Source: Crossaster papposus (lineage: Eukaryota; Echinodermata; Asteroidea; Velatida; Solasteridae). Taken from it: a stretch of 64,000 nt of DNA. The stretch is from positions 248,001-312,000 of the forward strand of contig JBAIAA010000701.1 in assembly GCA_037893245.1 (NCBI GenBank), in the 5' to 3' direction. The notes beneath the pieces are model-generated. The model searched no databases. It was not told where the DNA came from and saw nothing but the letters and a program-made list of their open reading frames with translations. The position numbers were made by a program, and so were the translations under genes. Position 1 is the first letter of the stretch. Each line of letters begins with the position of its first letter. Positions 35,355-49,503 of this stretch are shown here, in pieces.

Positions 35355-35632
35355 TTTGTTTCATGGTGGGAGGGGTTGTTTCATGTTGGGGGGGGGGGGG
35401 GGGTTCATATTGGGGGAGGGGGGGAGGGGTTGTTTCATGGTGGGGGGGGGGGGTTGTTTCATGGTGGGGGGGGGGGTTTCATGGTGGGAGGGGGGTTGTT
35501 TCATGGTGGGGGTTATGGGGGGGGGGGTTATGGTAGGGGGTGGGGGGGGATTTCATGTTGGGGGGCGGTTCATATTGGGGGAGGGGGGGAGGGGTTGTTT
35601 CATGGTGGGGGGGGGGTGTTTCATGGTGGGGG
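35355..35632 (+). repeat. G-rich minisatellite tract, unit 5
   Basis: Same cassette order as in unit 1. The first long G run is expanded relative to unit 4. Confidence 0.92.
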
Positions 35633-36071
35633 AGATTTTTGTTCTTCATACCGGTAAATGCATCAGACAAGAAGACACCGCTAACTGCTGGAGGAGACCT
35701 GCTGCTGAAAAGGCAAGGAAAAGGTCTTGGAGCAACGGACTGGGCCTGCATGATGTTTTTATTTGGACTGATAAATGTAATTGCGCTTGCTGATAATCAG
35801 TTTGGTGAAATTGAGATGTGGTCATTTAGCAACAGAAACTGATACAAATTGAACCATGTCGAGTAGTGTAACCACATTTGGAGCATTAAATCTGCTTATT
35901 TTGTTCACCAAACTCGCAAGCTGCATGAGCACAAACACTGGAAAAGGGAAGGTAAAAGATACTCTTGAGGTGCAGAGGCTGCTGGGATTTGTTTCTACAG
36001 TACTGCTCTAAAAAGGTAGTTCTAACTTCCAGTATCTTGTCTCTTACCTCACCCTGCATTCAAATTATATC

Positions 36072-37994
36072 CTACTTCCAGTGTTTGGACATCTTCTTAC
36101 AAATATCCGCCATTGTTGGACGCCTTCTAAAATCAACATTCTGGCATTTTTTTCCAACTTGCCGCAATCGTCGAATTCCTGCTGCCTTTCCGATGTTGAT
36201 TAGCAGGTCTCCCAATGCATAAATTTCAGCAGGCTTGTTGAAGGGCGAGTCCCCCTCCATAACCTCTGGAGCCATCTGGGGACACTCCAGGTACATCTGG
36301 TTGATGAGATGCTCTGGAATACGGAGCCAGGGACCAGCCACCTCAAGACATGCATTGCCAAGATCAATAATCTTGGCAAGCCATCTTGTCTTCTTGCCCT
36401 CATTTGCTTTATACACAAGTATGTTGTCTGGTTTAATGTCACAGTGCACATATTCGTTGTTGTGCATGTGCAGCAAGCCCTCGCACACACGCCGTACAAC
36501 ACGCAGCCAGTTCTTGCGGGAGAGTGCTCCCGGGGTGCCACTCCAGTCCAGAGCATCCTGTAGAGTTGTTACCGACAGGGTGTTCTTATCGCCCACAAAC
36601 TCATACAGCATCGTCCGGAGGGGCCGCTGTTCCAACACACCGTACAGCTTGGGGAACGAGGGGTGCTCTCCAATGGCTGCCACAGCTATAATCTCCTGCC
36701 AAAGTGGTCCCTCCGAATCCTGTGCCTGCAGAACCTTGGCTGCAGCTACAGTGTCATCAGGCAAACGGACTGCAGTCACCTGAGCAAACGCCCCCTCTCC
36801 CACCATTCCACGGCACTGTCCATAGCGGTCGACCACAGCAGGCTTGATATGTCTGCAACTATACATCCTGCACCCAAGATGAGGATGGTAGACAATCTCC
36901 ACAGTGGCGGGTTTAGGAACAGCTCCTGGTGAGAGAGGCACTACTGGTGAGAAAGGTGCTTCCTGTGATGGAGCGCCCGGAGCTGACGGAGGGGCAACCT
37001 GTGACAGAGGGGCTACCTGTGACGGCGAGACGACCTGTGACGGCGGGGCTGCGTGTGACGGCGGGGCTGCCTGTGACGGCGGGGCTGCCTGTGAGGGCGG
37101 GACTACCTGTGACGGCGGGACTACCTGTGACGGCGGGACTACCTGTGACGTCGGGACTACCTGTGACGGCGGGACTACCTGTGACGGCGGGGCGGCCTGT
37201 GACGGCGAGGCTGCCTGTGACGGCGAGGCTGCCTGTGACGGCGGGACTACCTGTGAGGGCGGGACTGCCTGTGAGGGCGGGGCGGCCTGTGACGGCGAGG
37301 CTGCCTGTGACGGCGGGACTGCATGTGAGGGCGGGACTACCTGTGAGGGCGGGACTACCTGTGACGGAGAGACTGCCTGTGACGGCGGAGCTGCCTGTGA
37401 CAGCGGGGGTTGCAGTGGAGTAGGGGCGTCCGGTGATGGAGGGGCTGGTGGTGAGGGAGTTGCTAATGGCGACCCAGGGGCTGCTGTAAATGGAGGGGAT
37501 GCTGGCGACCCAGGGGCTGCTGATGACCCAGGGGCTGCTGATGACCCAGGAGCTGCTGATGACCCATGGGCTGCTGATGACCCAGCGGCTGCCGATGAAC
37601 TAGGGACTGCTGCCGATGGTGACCCGGTGGATTTTGCCGACACAGGGGCTGCACCTCTTTTCTTTCTATGAATGACATATTCCAGAATGAAATGTTAAAT
37701 AGTTTCAACTGTCAAATATTTTAGATTGATTCAGAATCAAGATATTTTGTCTTAATATTTTAAGTGTCCACTGCCTTTTGTTCTATAGAGGAAACTGTTG
37801 AGTAACTTGTCAAACATACTTTGTGTCTTGCGGTACGTCTTACATTTTTTGTCAGGTTAAAGATTTTCTTTTCAAAATGAAGGGTTTTGAACCAATACAT
37901 TCACAAATAAACAAGTAATTTATGTCAAAGGCATGCCCACTTACTTTTTATGGTAGAATATCGCACGTAGGGTTCTCCTCAGTCTTCCAGGCAT
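36072..37994 (-). CDS. SQ-repeat Ser/Thr protein kinase, copy 5
   Basis: Exon 1 is 37994-37945, the intron 37944-37666 (one private base change near 37802) and exon 2 37665-36072. The predicted protein is identical to copy 1. Confidence 0.88.
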
Positions 37995-40900
37995 CTTGCA
38001 GTTAAACCCTTTAGATGGAATAAAATTAAGGACTATTAAAATAACACCAGTGTAAGGACACCTCAAGAAGTTTTATGTTTACATGATCAAATTTGGTTGC
38101 CATCACAGGGTTCCAGACTTGTAATCGAGTCATTCACATGCCACTTCACAAGTCAGTTCGGAAGTATAAAGAGGAACAATAACAAAGGCATGATTTTGTC
38201 AAAGTTCATTTCAATAGCTTGTGAGTTGACCAGAGACTAAATAACTTGTGATTGACTTGAGTGACCTGTGGTGACTTGTGACTGCCTCAATTACAACTGT
38301 GCAGGGTTTCCACTGAAATCTGAAAATCAAATCCCATGACTTTTCCAGAATTACAATATGACAATTTCCATGGCATTTATTGTAATTTTGCAGAGAAATG
38401 TTGTTTGAAAATGATACTGATGAAAAGCTGATGTTGGGCTAATCATTTGTTCGCTTTTGAAAATGAGTTTTAATGAATAATGGCCTCCTCCTCCCCTTAC
38501 AGCCATCCAATCCACCCACTTTAATATATATCAACTATACCATCAGCAAAGAAAAGACTGTCCCAAAACAGAAGAACCCCCTTCAGAATGTCAAAGTAAT
38601 TCATTTGATATAAAGGGGTCACTATGCGGTCATAGCTAGCTCTGGAGGCAAGGGGCGCCAACCCTTTCAGTGTTCCAGCTCTAGTAAACCTAAAGCCAAA
38701 GATAGGTCTGCGAGTACAGTATAGAAAAATTGATGTATGTATTGGAAACTGGAAGACTGCCATAGCCACTACTAATACTATAGACTGGCAAGGATAATGG
38801 CCTATAAATTGATCATTATTCCGATATCCCATCAAAAACGGCCCATCCAAAATAACCCTTTCGCAATCTTGATTTCCATGGTTTTTCCAAGACTTAACCA
38901 AAAATTCCCAATTTGTCATAGCTTGTCCATGACAACTTTTCTTTCCACTACTTTTCATGACCCATGGAAACCCTACATCAGACACTTCAAGTCTAAAATA
39001 TGTCCAACGGCATATATGTGCAGGTCCAATTGGACCCTCTATTCTAAAGTAAACGGTAGAAAAAATGGGCCTATAATTTTAATTACATGGGAAAACAAAA
39101 TTATCCATTGGAACTTAAAGGGGTCGCAACGAGAAAGGATTTATTCCCTGCCCCTTCTCTCTCTCTCTAACAAAACAATTGTGTTAGGCCCGATAGCATA
39201 GTACTATAAAAGCAGTACGCCTACCTTTGTAATTTGTTCTGGGTTTGTTTATTAACTGTTGAAGACCTCAATTACAGTATTTCTTAAATCTGGCTACAAA
39301 TCCCAAATGGCCTTGAATATAATGTCTTTCTTACTGAGCCAAACTAGTCCCACCAAGGCCCAAGTGAAATGTTATAAAGTCCGACATTTTCCTGTTTATA
39401 GGCCTACTTAGGCTAAGCCTAAAGTTCTATACATTGAGTTTACCTACCCATTAAACAACAAATAACAAATTTGCTGGTAAATTTCTTTAGTTTTGGCATG
39501 ATTTTTCGATTTTAGTGAAGTTGATGGGTAGGCCCTACCTAGCATCATAAGCATGAGTGGGGAAAATAAATGGTTTTGGTCTATCACTGTCAAAATTTGT
39601 CAACTTAATTATGCCTGCCCTTGGGTGGTTATACACTCAATCAGTCAGCCGATTAGTGTCCCAAATTTCCGGACCCCAGCTTTTTTTATTATTATTTCGG
39701 CCTGACTAGGCTAGGCCTACCCTAGCGTTAAACTTTGTTAACGTTAAATTTCACGGCGATGAAATTGTTAAGAATGAACCAGCATGCAGCAAGCACACGA
39801 CAGATAACGTTTGTCAACAGGGGGCCCAATTTGGCAACACATTCGCGACATGATAATTATTGCACGACATGCATGAGGCCAGGAAAGTCGTGCGCCACGT
39901 TTAGTGTTTACAGGCGAGACCCAAAACCCAGCACGCACGTAAAATTAACAACACGTTACGTTACATCAAAAAGTTAATCGACATGACCTTTACTAGCTTT
40001 GTAGAAAAATCTGGAAACTAAACTCACCGGAATGAAGAGCGATTTCGATCAACTGCCAATGAAAATCCAAAACTCAGAACAATCTGTAGCGCTATAAACG
40101 CGAAATATCGGTCTGGCTAAGTCAAGATCACACACACCGAATAAATTAATTATGCACAGAACTGTCAGAAGAAATGTAAACAGTTGCCTTGGTTGTTTGT
40201 TGACGAATAGAACATGGCGGATAAATACGTCATTCGAGTGACGCAACTAGTGTATACCATTTTTGTGTAGGGCTGTATGAACATATCCGACAAGGAAAGG
40301 AAAAATTGAAAACGAAATGCAATTCGTAAATAAACATAATAAAATAGAAGAACCAAAGCCAATTGTTTTAATTAATATCAAGGACAAAAAGTTGCAGAAT
40401 TATTCTACCTACCGAGTGTAAAAATAGGAGTGTAGTAAAATTTTCAACGTACCTGCCCTCCTTCCTACTACAATGGTACGGCCAACATCTACCGTACCGC
40501 CGGCCGGCGCGGGTTGCACACTCGATCGTTCGATCGATCGAACGCGCTATACTATGTAAAACAAAAAGACAAGGAAATGACGCGCCCACTAGCGCCCTCT
40601 AGAAACGCGTCGCGTTCTACTCGTACAGCGCGAGTGTTTACCCACCCACATCCGTGCATGTTTGTAAACATCGCTCGCTTTCGGCTATTTTTAAGCTGCA
40701 CTGCGATTACTTTCCAAGCAAAATGGCATAACAAGCTGCCTCAATTTTTATGAAATTCAAACATTTCCGTTGGAATTTAACAAAAATTGGTCCCCACAAT
40801 TTAGATTCAGACTTGTGACAAATTAAAAAATCGTACGATTCATGGCACGTGTGAGAGAACATCGGATTAATAATAACGCGTGTGTGGGGAGTACATTGGA

Positions 40901-42070
40901 GCTATTCGTTAAAATGTAAACAAATCTGAACGGAGCATTAAGAAACTCACACAATTATTTAAAAAATGGCAAGATTTACAATGATGGCAAAATGGACCAA
41001 ACGACCTGGGGTGAGAGAAAATGTTAGAAGACGGAACACTGAAATCAATAAAACAATCTCTGAACAGAGCATTAAGAAGACCACACATTCAACAAATAAA
41101 TAACAAATGGACCAATAAAACGACCTGGGGAGAAAGAAAAGGGAAAAAGACGAGACACTGAAATTAATATTAACTGACATCCCTATTTGAACAGAGCATT
41201 AAAGAATTAGACCACACATTCAACAAATAAATAACAAATGGCACGATTGACAATAATGGCAAAAAGGACCAATAAAACGACCTGGGAAGTGGATACAAAA
41301 TTAAAAAAGACAGAACACTGAAATCAATTTAGAATTAGGCTATTTTTACAGAACATTAAAGAAGACCACACATTCAATAAATAAATAAATGGCAGGATTG
41401 ACTTTGGCAAAAAAAAGACACACATTTACCCTGGTGACCTCCTCCTATCCCTTGCAATAATGAAGTGTATTTCACTGCTAATATTAATAGGAAAACCGAT
41501 TATTCATACAGAAACGCAACACTGGTAAAATAAAACACGGAATGAACATGCGAGTACTTTTTATTTTACTGTATTTTATTTCAAACCCAGTTGTGACTTA
41601 TTAAAAGGGAAATGCACTTGGTACATTTGCAAAAGGGCTAGAGAAAAAATGGTTTCCAATGTTATAGACCAGTCACATATCCACTATATAAGCCAACAAA
41701 TTGTTTCCCACTATGAAAAGCAAATGCAGATTTTGTTTGGACTTTTCTTCCGCAAAACTGCTCAGGATTAATATGTTTTAATACATCATTTATTTATTGC
41801 AATTACCAACGTGAGTTGTGTAAACTCTAGTGACAATGTAAAGTGACGAGAGGTAACTGAAAGGAAATGAATGGCATAACAAGTAACGACCGTTTTGATT
41901 TGAAAGGAATTTTGCTTCTCATCGTTCTTATACTTTCCTATATTAAAAATCACCAATTCGATTGCTTTTATAATCAATTTCCAATCTGATTTACTATTTC
42001 AAGCACAGGATTTTCGGGATTTTTCTATTTGTCAGGATTAAGTATTACATGTACACAGAATAAAGATGGT

Positions 42071-42346
42071 TTTGTTTCATGGTGGGAGGGGTTGTTTCAT
42101 GTTGGGGGGGGGGTTCATATTGGGGGAGGGGGGGAGGGGTTGTTTCATGGTGGGGGGGGGGTTGTTTCATGGTGGGGGGGGGGGGGTTTCATGGTGGGAG
42201 GGGGGTTGTTTCATGGTGGGGGTTATGGGGGGGGGGGGGGTTATGGTAGGGGGTGGGGGGGATTTCATGTTGGGGGGCGGTTCATATTGGGGGAGGGGGG
42301 GAGGGGTTGTTTCATGGTGGGGGGGGGGGGTGTTTCATGGTGGGGG
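42071..42346 (+). repeat. G-rich minisatellite tract, unit 6
   Basis: Same cassette order as in unit 1 with its own G-run lengths. Confidence 0.92.
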
Positions 42347-42785
42347 AGATTTTTGTTCTTCATACCGATAAATGCATCAGACAAGAAGACACCGCTAACT
42401 GCTGGAGGAGACCTGCTGCTGAAAAGGCAAGGAAAAGGTCTTGGAGCAACGGACTGGGCCTGCATGATGTTTTTATTTGGACTGATAAATGTAATTGCGC
42501 TTGCTGATAATCAGTTTGGTGAAATTGAGATGTGGTCATTTAGCAACAGAAACTGATACAAATTGAACCATGTCGAGTAGTGTAACCACATTTGGAGCAT
42601 TAAATCTGCTTATTTTGTTCACCAAACTCGCAAGCTGCATGAGCACAAACACTGGAAAAGGGAAGGTAAAAGATACTCTTGAGGTGCAGAGGCTGCTGGG
42701 ATTTGTTTCTACAGTACTGCTCTAAAAAGGTAGTTCTAACTTCCAGTATCTTGTCTCTTACCTCACCCTGCATTCAAATTATATC

Positions 42786-44708
42786 CTACTTCCAGTGTTT
42801 GGACATCTTCTTACAAATATCCGCCATTGTTGGACGCCTTCTAAAATCAACATTCTGGCATTTTTTTCCAACTTGCCGCAATCGTCGAATTCCTGCTGCC
42901 TTTCCGATGTTGATTAGCAGGTCTCCCAATGCATAAATTTCAGCAGGCTTGTTGAAGGGCGAGTCCCCCTCCATAACCTCTGGAGCCATCTGGGGACACT
43001 CCAGGTACATCTGGTTGATGAGATGCTCTGGAATACGGAGCCAGGGACCAGCCACCTCAAGACATGCATTGCCAAGATCAATAATCTTGGCAAGCCATCT
43101 TGTCTTCTTGCCCTCATTTGCTTTATACACAAGTATGTTGTCTGGTTTAATGTCACAGTGCACATATTCGTTGTTGTGCATGTGCAGCAAGCCCTCGCAC
43201 ACACGCCGTACAACACACAGCCAGTTCTTGCGGGAGAGTGCTCCCGGGGTGCCACTCCAGTCCAGAGCATCCTGTAGAGTTGTTACCGACAGGGTGTTCT
43301 TATCGCCCACAAACTCATACAGCATCGTCCGGAGGGGCCGCTGTTCCAACACACCGTACAGCTTGGGGAACGAGGGGTGCTCTCCAATGGCTGCCACAGC
43401 TATAATCTCCTGCCAAAGTGGTCCCTCCGAATCCTGTGCCTGCAGAACCTTGGCTGCAGCTACAGTGTCATCAGGCAAACGGACTGCAGTCACCTGAGCA
43501 AACGCCCCCTCTCCCACCATTCCACGGCACTGTCCATAGCGGTCGACCACAGCAGGCTTGATATGTCTGCAACTATACATCCTGCACCCAAGATGAGGAT
43601 GGTAGACAATCTCCACAGTGGCGGGTTTAGGAACAGCTCCTGGTGAGAGAGGCACTACTGGTGAGAAAGGTGCTTCCTGTGATGGAGCGCCCGGAGCTGA
43701 CGGAGGGGCAACCTGTGACAGAGGGGCTACCTGTGACGGCGAGACGACCTGTGACGGCGGGGCTGCGTGTGACGGCGGGGCTGCCTGTGACGGCGGGGCT
43801 GCCTGTGAGGGCGGGACTACCTGTGACGGCGGGACTACCTGTGACGGCGGGACTACCTGTGACGTCGGGACTACCTGTGACGGCGGGACTACCTGTGACG
43901 GCGGGGCGGCCTGTGACGGCGAGGCTGCCTGTGACGGCGAGGCTGCCTGTGACGGCGGGACTACCTGTGAGGGCGGGACTGCCTGTGAGGGCGGGGCGGC
44001 CTGTGACGGCGAGGCTGCCTGTGACGGCGGGACTGCATGTGAGGGCGGGACTACCTGTGAGGGCGGGACTACCTGTGACGGAGAGACTGCCTGTGACGGC
44101 GGAGCTGCCTGTGACAGCGGGGGTTGCAGTGGAGTAGGGGCGTCCGGTGATGGAGGGGCTGGTGGTGAGGGAGTTGCTAATGGCGACCCAGGGGCTGCTG
44201 TAAATGGAGGGGATGCTGGCGACCCAGGGGCTGCTGATGACCCAGGGGCTGCTGATGACCCAGGAGCTGCTGATGACCCATGGGCTGCTGATGACCCAGC
44301 GGCTGCCGATGAACTAGGGACTGCTGCCGATGGTGACCCGGTGGATTTTGCCGACACAGGGGCTGCACCTCTTTTCTTTCTATGAATGACATATTCCAGA
44401 ATGAAATGTTAAATAGTTTCAACTGTCAAATATTTTAGATTGATTCAGAATCAAGATATTTTGTCTTAATATTTTAAGTGTCCACTGCCTTTTGTTCTAT
44501 AGAGGAAACTGTTGACTAACTTGTCAAACATACTTTGTGTCTTGCGGTACGTCTTACATTTTTTGTCAGGTTAAAGATTTTCTTTTCAAAATGAAGGGTT
44601 TTGAACCAATACATTCACAAATAAACAAGTAATTTATGTCAAAGGCATGCCCACTTACTTTTTATGGTAGAATATCGCACGTAGGGTTCTCCTCAGTCTT
44701 CCAGGCAT
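42786..44708 (-). CDS. SQ-repeat Ser/Thr protein kinase, copy 6
   Basis: Exon 1 is 44708-44659, the intron 44658-44380 and exon 2 44379-42786. There is one substitution, R405C (a CpG-type change at about 43217), in the helix before the HCDIKPDN catalytic loop. Catalytic residues are intact; the effect is unknown. Confidence 0.88.
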
Positions 44709-47700
44709 CTTGCAGTTAAACCCTTTAGATGGAATAAAATTAAGGACTATTAAAATAACACCAGTGTAAGGACACCTCAAGAAGTTTTATGTTTACATGA
44801 TCAAATTTGGTTGCCATCACAGGGTTCCAGACTTGTAATCGAGTCATTCACATGCCACTTCACAAGTCAGTTCGGAAGTATAAAGAGGAACAATAACAAA
44901 GGCATGATTTTGTCAAAGTTCATTTCAATAGCTTGTGAGTTGACCAGAGACTAAATAACTTGTGATTGACTTGAGTGACCTGTGGTGACTTGTGACTGCC
45001 TCAATTACAACTGTGCAGGGTTTCCACTGAAATCTGAAAATCAAATCCCATGACTTTTCCAGAATTACAATATGACAATTTCCATGGCATTTATTGTAAT
45101 TTTGCAGAGAAATGTTGTTTGAAAATGATACTGATGAAAAGCTGATGTTGGGCTAATCATTTGTTCGCTTTTGAAAATGAGTTTTAATGAATAATGGCCT
45201 CCTCCTCCCCTTACAGCCATCCAATCCACCCACTTTAATATATATCAACTATACCATCAGCAAAGAAAAGACTGTCCCAAAACAGAAGAACCCCCTTCAG
45301 AATGTCAAAGTAATTCATTTGATATAAAGGGGTCACTATGCGGTCATAGCTAGCTCTGGAGGCAAGGGGCGCCAACCCTTTCAGTGTTCCAGCTCTAGTA
45401 AACCTAAAGCCAAAGATAGGTCTGCGAGTACAGTATAGAAAAATTGATGTATGTATTGGAAACTGGAAGACTGCCATAGCCACTACTAATACTATAGACT
45501 GGCAAGGATAATGGCCTATAAATTGATCATTATTCCGATATCCCATCAAAAACGGCCCATCCAAAATAACCCTTTCGCAATCTTGATTTCCATGGTTTTT
45601 CCAAGACTTAACCAAAAATTCCCAATTTGTCATAGCTTGTCCATGACAACTTTTCTTTCCACTACTTTTCATGACCCATGGAAACCCTACATCAGACACT
45701 TCAAGTCTAAAATATGTCCAACGGCATATATGTGCAGGTCCAATTGGACCCTCTATTCTAAAGTAAACGGTAGAAAAAATGGGCCTATAATTTTAATTAC
45801 ATGGGAAAACAAAATTATCCATTGGAACTTAAAGGGGTCGCAACGAGAAAGGATTTATTCCCTGCCCCTTCTCTCTCTCTCTAACAAAACAATTGTGTTA
45901 GGCCCGATAGCATAGTACTATAAAAGCAGTACGGTACGCCTACCTTTGTAATTTGTTCTGGGTTTGTTTATTAACTGTTGAAGACCTCAATTACAGTATT
46001 TCTTAAATCTGGCTACAAATCCCAAATGGCCTTGAATATAATGTCTTTCTTACTGAGCCAAACTAGTCCCACCAAGGCCCAAGTGAAATGTTATAAAGTC
46101 CGACATTTTCCTGTTTATAGGCCTACTTAGGCTAAGCCTAAAGTTCTATACATTGAGTTTACCTACCCATTAAACAACAAATAACAAATTTGCTGGTAAA
46201 TTTCTTTAGTTTTGGCATGATTTTTCGATTTTAGTGAAGTTGATGGGTAGGCCCTACCTAGCATCATAAGCATGAGTGGGGAAAATAAATGGTTTTGGTC
46301 TATCACTGTCAAAATTTGTCAACTTAATTATGCCTGCCCTTGGGTGGTTATACACTCAATCAGTCAGCCGATTAGTGTCCCAAATTTCCGGACCCCAGCT
46401 TTTTTTTTTATTATTTCGGCCTGACTAGGCTAGGCCTACCCTAGCGTTAAACTTTGTTAACGTTAAATTTCACGGCGATGAAATTGTTAAGAATGAACCA
46501 GCATGCAGCAAGCACACGACAGATAACGTTTGTCAACAGGGGGCCCAATTTGGCAACACATTCGCGACATGATAATTATTGCACGACATGCATGAGGCCA
46601 GGAAAGTCGTGCGCCACGTTTAGTGTTTACAGGCGAGACCCAAAACCCAGCACGCACGTAAAATTAACAACACGTTACGTTACATCAAAAAGTTAATCGA
46701 CATGACCTTTACTAGCTTTGTAGAAAAATCCGGAAACTAAACTCACCGGAATGAAGAGCGATTTCGATCAACTGCCAATGAAAATCCAAAACTCAGAACA
46801 ATCTGTAGCGCTATAAACGCGAAATATCGGTCTGGCTAAGTCAAGATCACACACACCGAATAAATTAATTATGCACAGAACTGTCAGAAGAAATGTAAAC
46901 AGTTGCCTTGGTTGTTTGTTGACGAATAGAACATGGCGGATAAATACGTCATTCGAGTGACGCAACTAGTGTATACCATTTTTGTGTAGGGCTGTATGAA
47001 CATATCCGACAAGGAAAGGAAAAATTGTAAACGAAATGCAATTCGTAAATAAACATAATAAAATAGAAGAACCAAAGCCAATTGTTTTAATTAATATCAA
47101 GGACAAAAAGTTGCAGAATTATTCTACCTACCGAGTGTAAAAATAGGAGTGTAGTAAAATTTTCAACGTACCTGCCCTCCTTCCTACTACAATGGTACGG
47201 CCAACATCTACCGTACCGCCGGCCGGCGCGGGTTGCACACTCGATCGTTCGATCGATCGAACGCGCTATACTATGTAAAACAAAAAGACAAGGAAATGAC
47301 GCGCCCACTAGCGCCCTCTAGAAACGCGTCGCGTTCTACTCGTACAGCGCGAGTGTTTACCCACCCACATCCGTGCATGTTTGTAAACATCGCTCGCTTT
47401 CGGCTATTTTTAAGCTGCACTGCGATTACTTTCCAAGCAAAATGGCATAACAAGCTGCCTCAATTTTTATGAAATTCAAACATTTCCGTTGGAATTTAAC
47501 AAAAATTGGTCCCCACAATTTAGATTCAGACTTGTGACAAATTAAAAAATCGTACGATTCATGGCACGTGTGAGAGAACATCGGATTAATAATAACGCGT
47601 GTGTGGGGAGTACATTGGAGCTATTCGTTAAAATGTAAACAAATCTGAACGGAGCATTAAGAAACTCACACAATTATTTAAAAAATGGCAAGATTTACAA

Positions 47701-48787
47701 TGATGGCAAAATGGACCAAACGACCTGGGGTGAGAGAAAATGTTAGAAGACGGAACACTGAAATCAATAAAACAATCTCTGAACAGAGCATTAAGAAGAC
47801 CACACATTCAACAAATAAATAACAAATGGACCAATAAAACGACCTGGGGAGAAAGAAAAGGGAAAAAGACGAGACACTGAAATTAATATTAACTGACATC
47901 CCTATTTGAACAGAGCATTAAAGAATTAGACCACACATTCAACAAATAAATAACAAATGGCACGATTGACAATAATGGCAAAAAGGACCAATAAAACGAC
48001 CTGGGAAGTGGATACAAAATTAAAAAAGACAGAACACTGAAATCAATTTAGAATTAGGCTATTTTTACAGAACATTAAAGAAGACCACACATTCAATAAA
48101 TAAATAAATGGCAGGATTGACTTTGGCAAAAAAAAGACACACATTTACCCTGGTGACCTCCTCCTATCCCTTGCAATAATGAAGTGTATTTCACTGCTAA
48201 TATTAATAGGAAAACCGATTATTCATACAGAAACAACACTGGTAAAATAAAACACGGAATGAACATGCGAGTACTTTTTATTTTACTGTATTTTATTTCA
48301 AACCCAGTTGTGACTTATTAAAAGGGAAATGCACTTGGTACATTTGCAAAAGGGCTAGAGAAAAAATGGTTTCCAATGTTATAGACCAGTCACATATCCA
48401 CTATATAAGCCAACAAATTGTTTCCCACTATGAAAAGCAAATGCAGATTTTGTTTGGACTTTTCTTCCGCAAAACTGCTCAGGATTAATATGTTTTAATA
48501 CATCATTTATTTATTGCAATTACCAACGTGAGTTGTGTAAACTCTAGTGACAATGTAAAGTGACGAGAGGTAACTGAAAGGAAATGAATGGCATAACAAG
48601 TAACGACCGTTTTGATTTGAAAGGAATTTTGCTTCTCATCGTTCTTATACTTTCCTATATTAAAAATCACCAATTCGATTGCTTTTATAATCAATTTCCA
48701 ATCTGATTTACTATTTCAAGCACAGGATTTTCGGGATTTTTCTATTTGTCAGGATTAAGTATTACATGTACACAGAATAAAGATGGT

Positions 48788-49064
48788 TTTGTTTCATGGT
48801 GGGAGGGGTTGTTTCATGTTGGGGGGGGGGGTTCATATTGGGGGAGGGGGGGAGGGGTTGTTTCATGGTGGGGGGGGGGTTGTTTCATGGTGGGGGGGGG
48901 GGGGTTTCATGGTGGGAGGGGGGTTGTTTCATGGTGGGGGTTATGGGGGGGGGGGGGTTATGGTAGGGGGTGGGGGGGGATTTCATGTTGGGGGGCGGTT
49001 CATATTGGGGGAGGGGGGGAGGGGTTGTTTCATGGTGGGGGGGGGGGGTGTTTCATGGTGGGGG
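48788..49064 (+). repeat. G-rich minisatellite tract, unit 7
   Basis: Same cassette order as in unit 1 with its own G-run lengths. Confidence 0.92.
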
Positions 49065-49503
49065 AGATTTTTGTTCTTCATACCGGTAAATGCATCAGAC
49101 AAGAAGACACCGCTAACTGCTGGAGGAGACCTGCTGCTGAAAAGGCAAGGAAAAGGTCTTGGAGCAACGGACTGGGCCTGCATGATGTTTTTATTTGGAC
49201 TGATAAATGTAATTGCGCTTGCTGATAATCAGTTTGGTGAAATTGAGATGTGGTCATTTAGCAACAGAAACTGATACAAATTGAACCATGTCGAGTAGTG
49301 TAACCACATTTGGAGCATTAAATCTGCTTATTTTGTTCACCAAACTCGCAAGCTGCATGAGCACAAACACTGGAAAAGGGAAGGTAAAAGATACTCTTGA
49401 GGTGCAGAGGCTGCTGGGATTTGTTTCTACAGTACTGCTCTAAAAAGGTAGTTCTAACTTCCAGTATCTTGTCTCTTACCTCACCCTGCATTCAAATTAT
49501 ATC

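Larger units (their letters stand above)
33227..39942. repeat. Macrosatellite unit 5 (6,716 bp)
   Basis: A plain unit. It carries GACGCACCC near 33863, shared only with unit 9. Private changes are ACATAAAAGAAG near 34640, GTTGAGTAACTTG near 37800 (kinase intron) and an interrupted T run near 39687. Non-genic stretches are as in unit 1. Confidence 0.97.
39943..46661. repeat. Macrosatellite unit 6 (6,719 bp)
   Basis: A plain unit. It has a private 5-bp duplication near 45930 (GTACGGTACGCC where the others have GTACGCC) and ATACCGATAAATG near 42362. Non-genic stretches are as in unit 1. Confidence 0.97.
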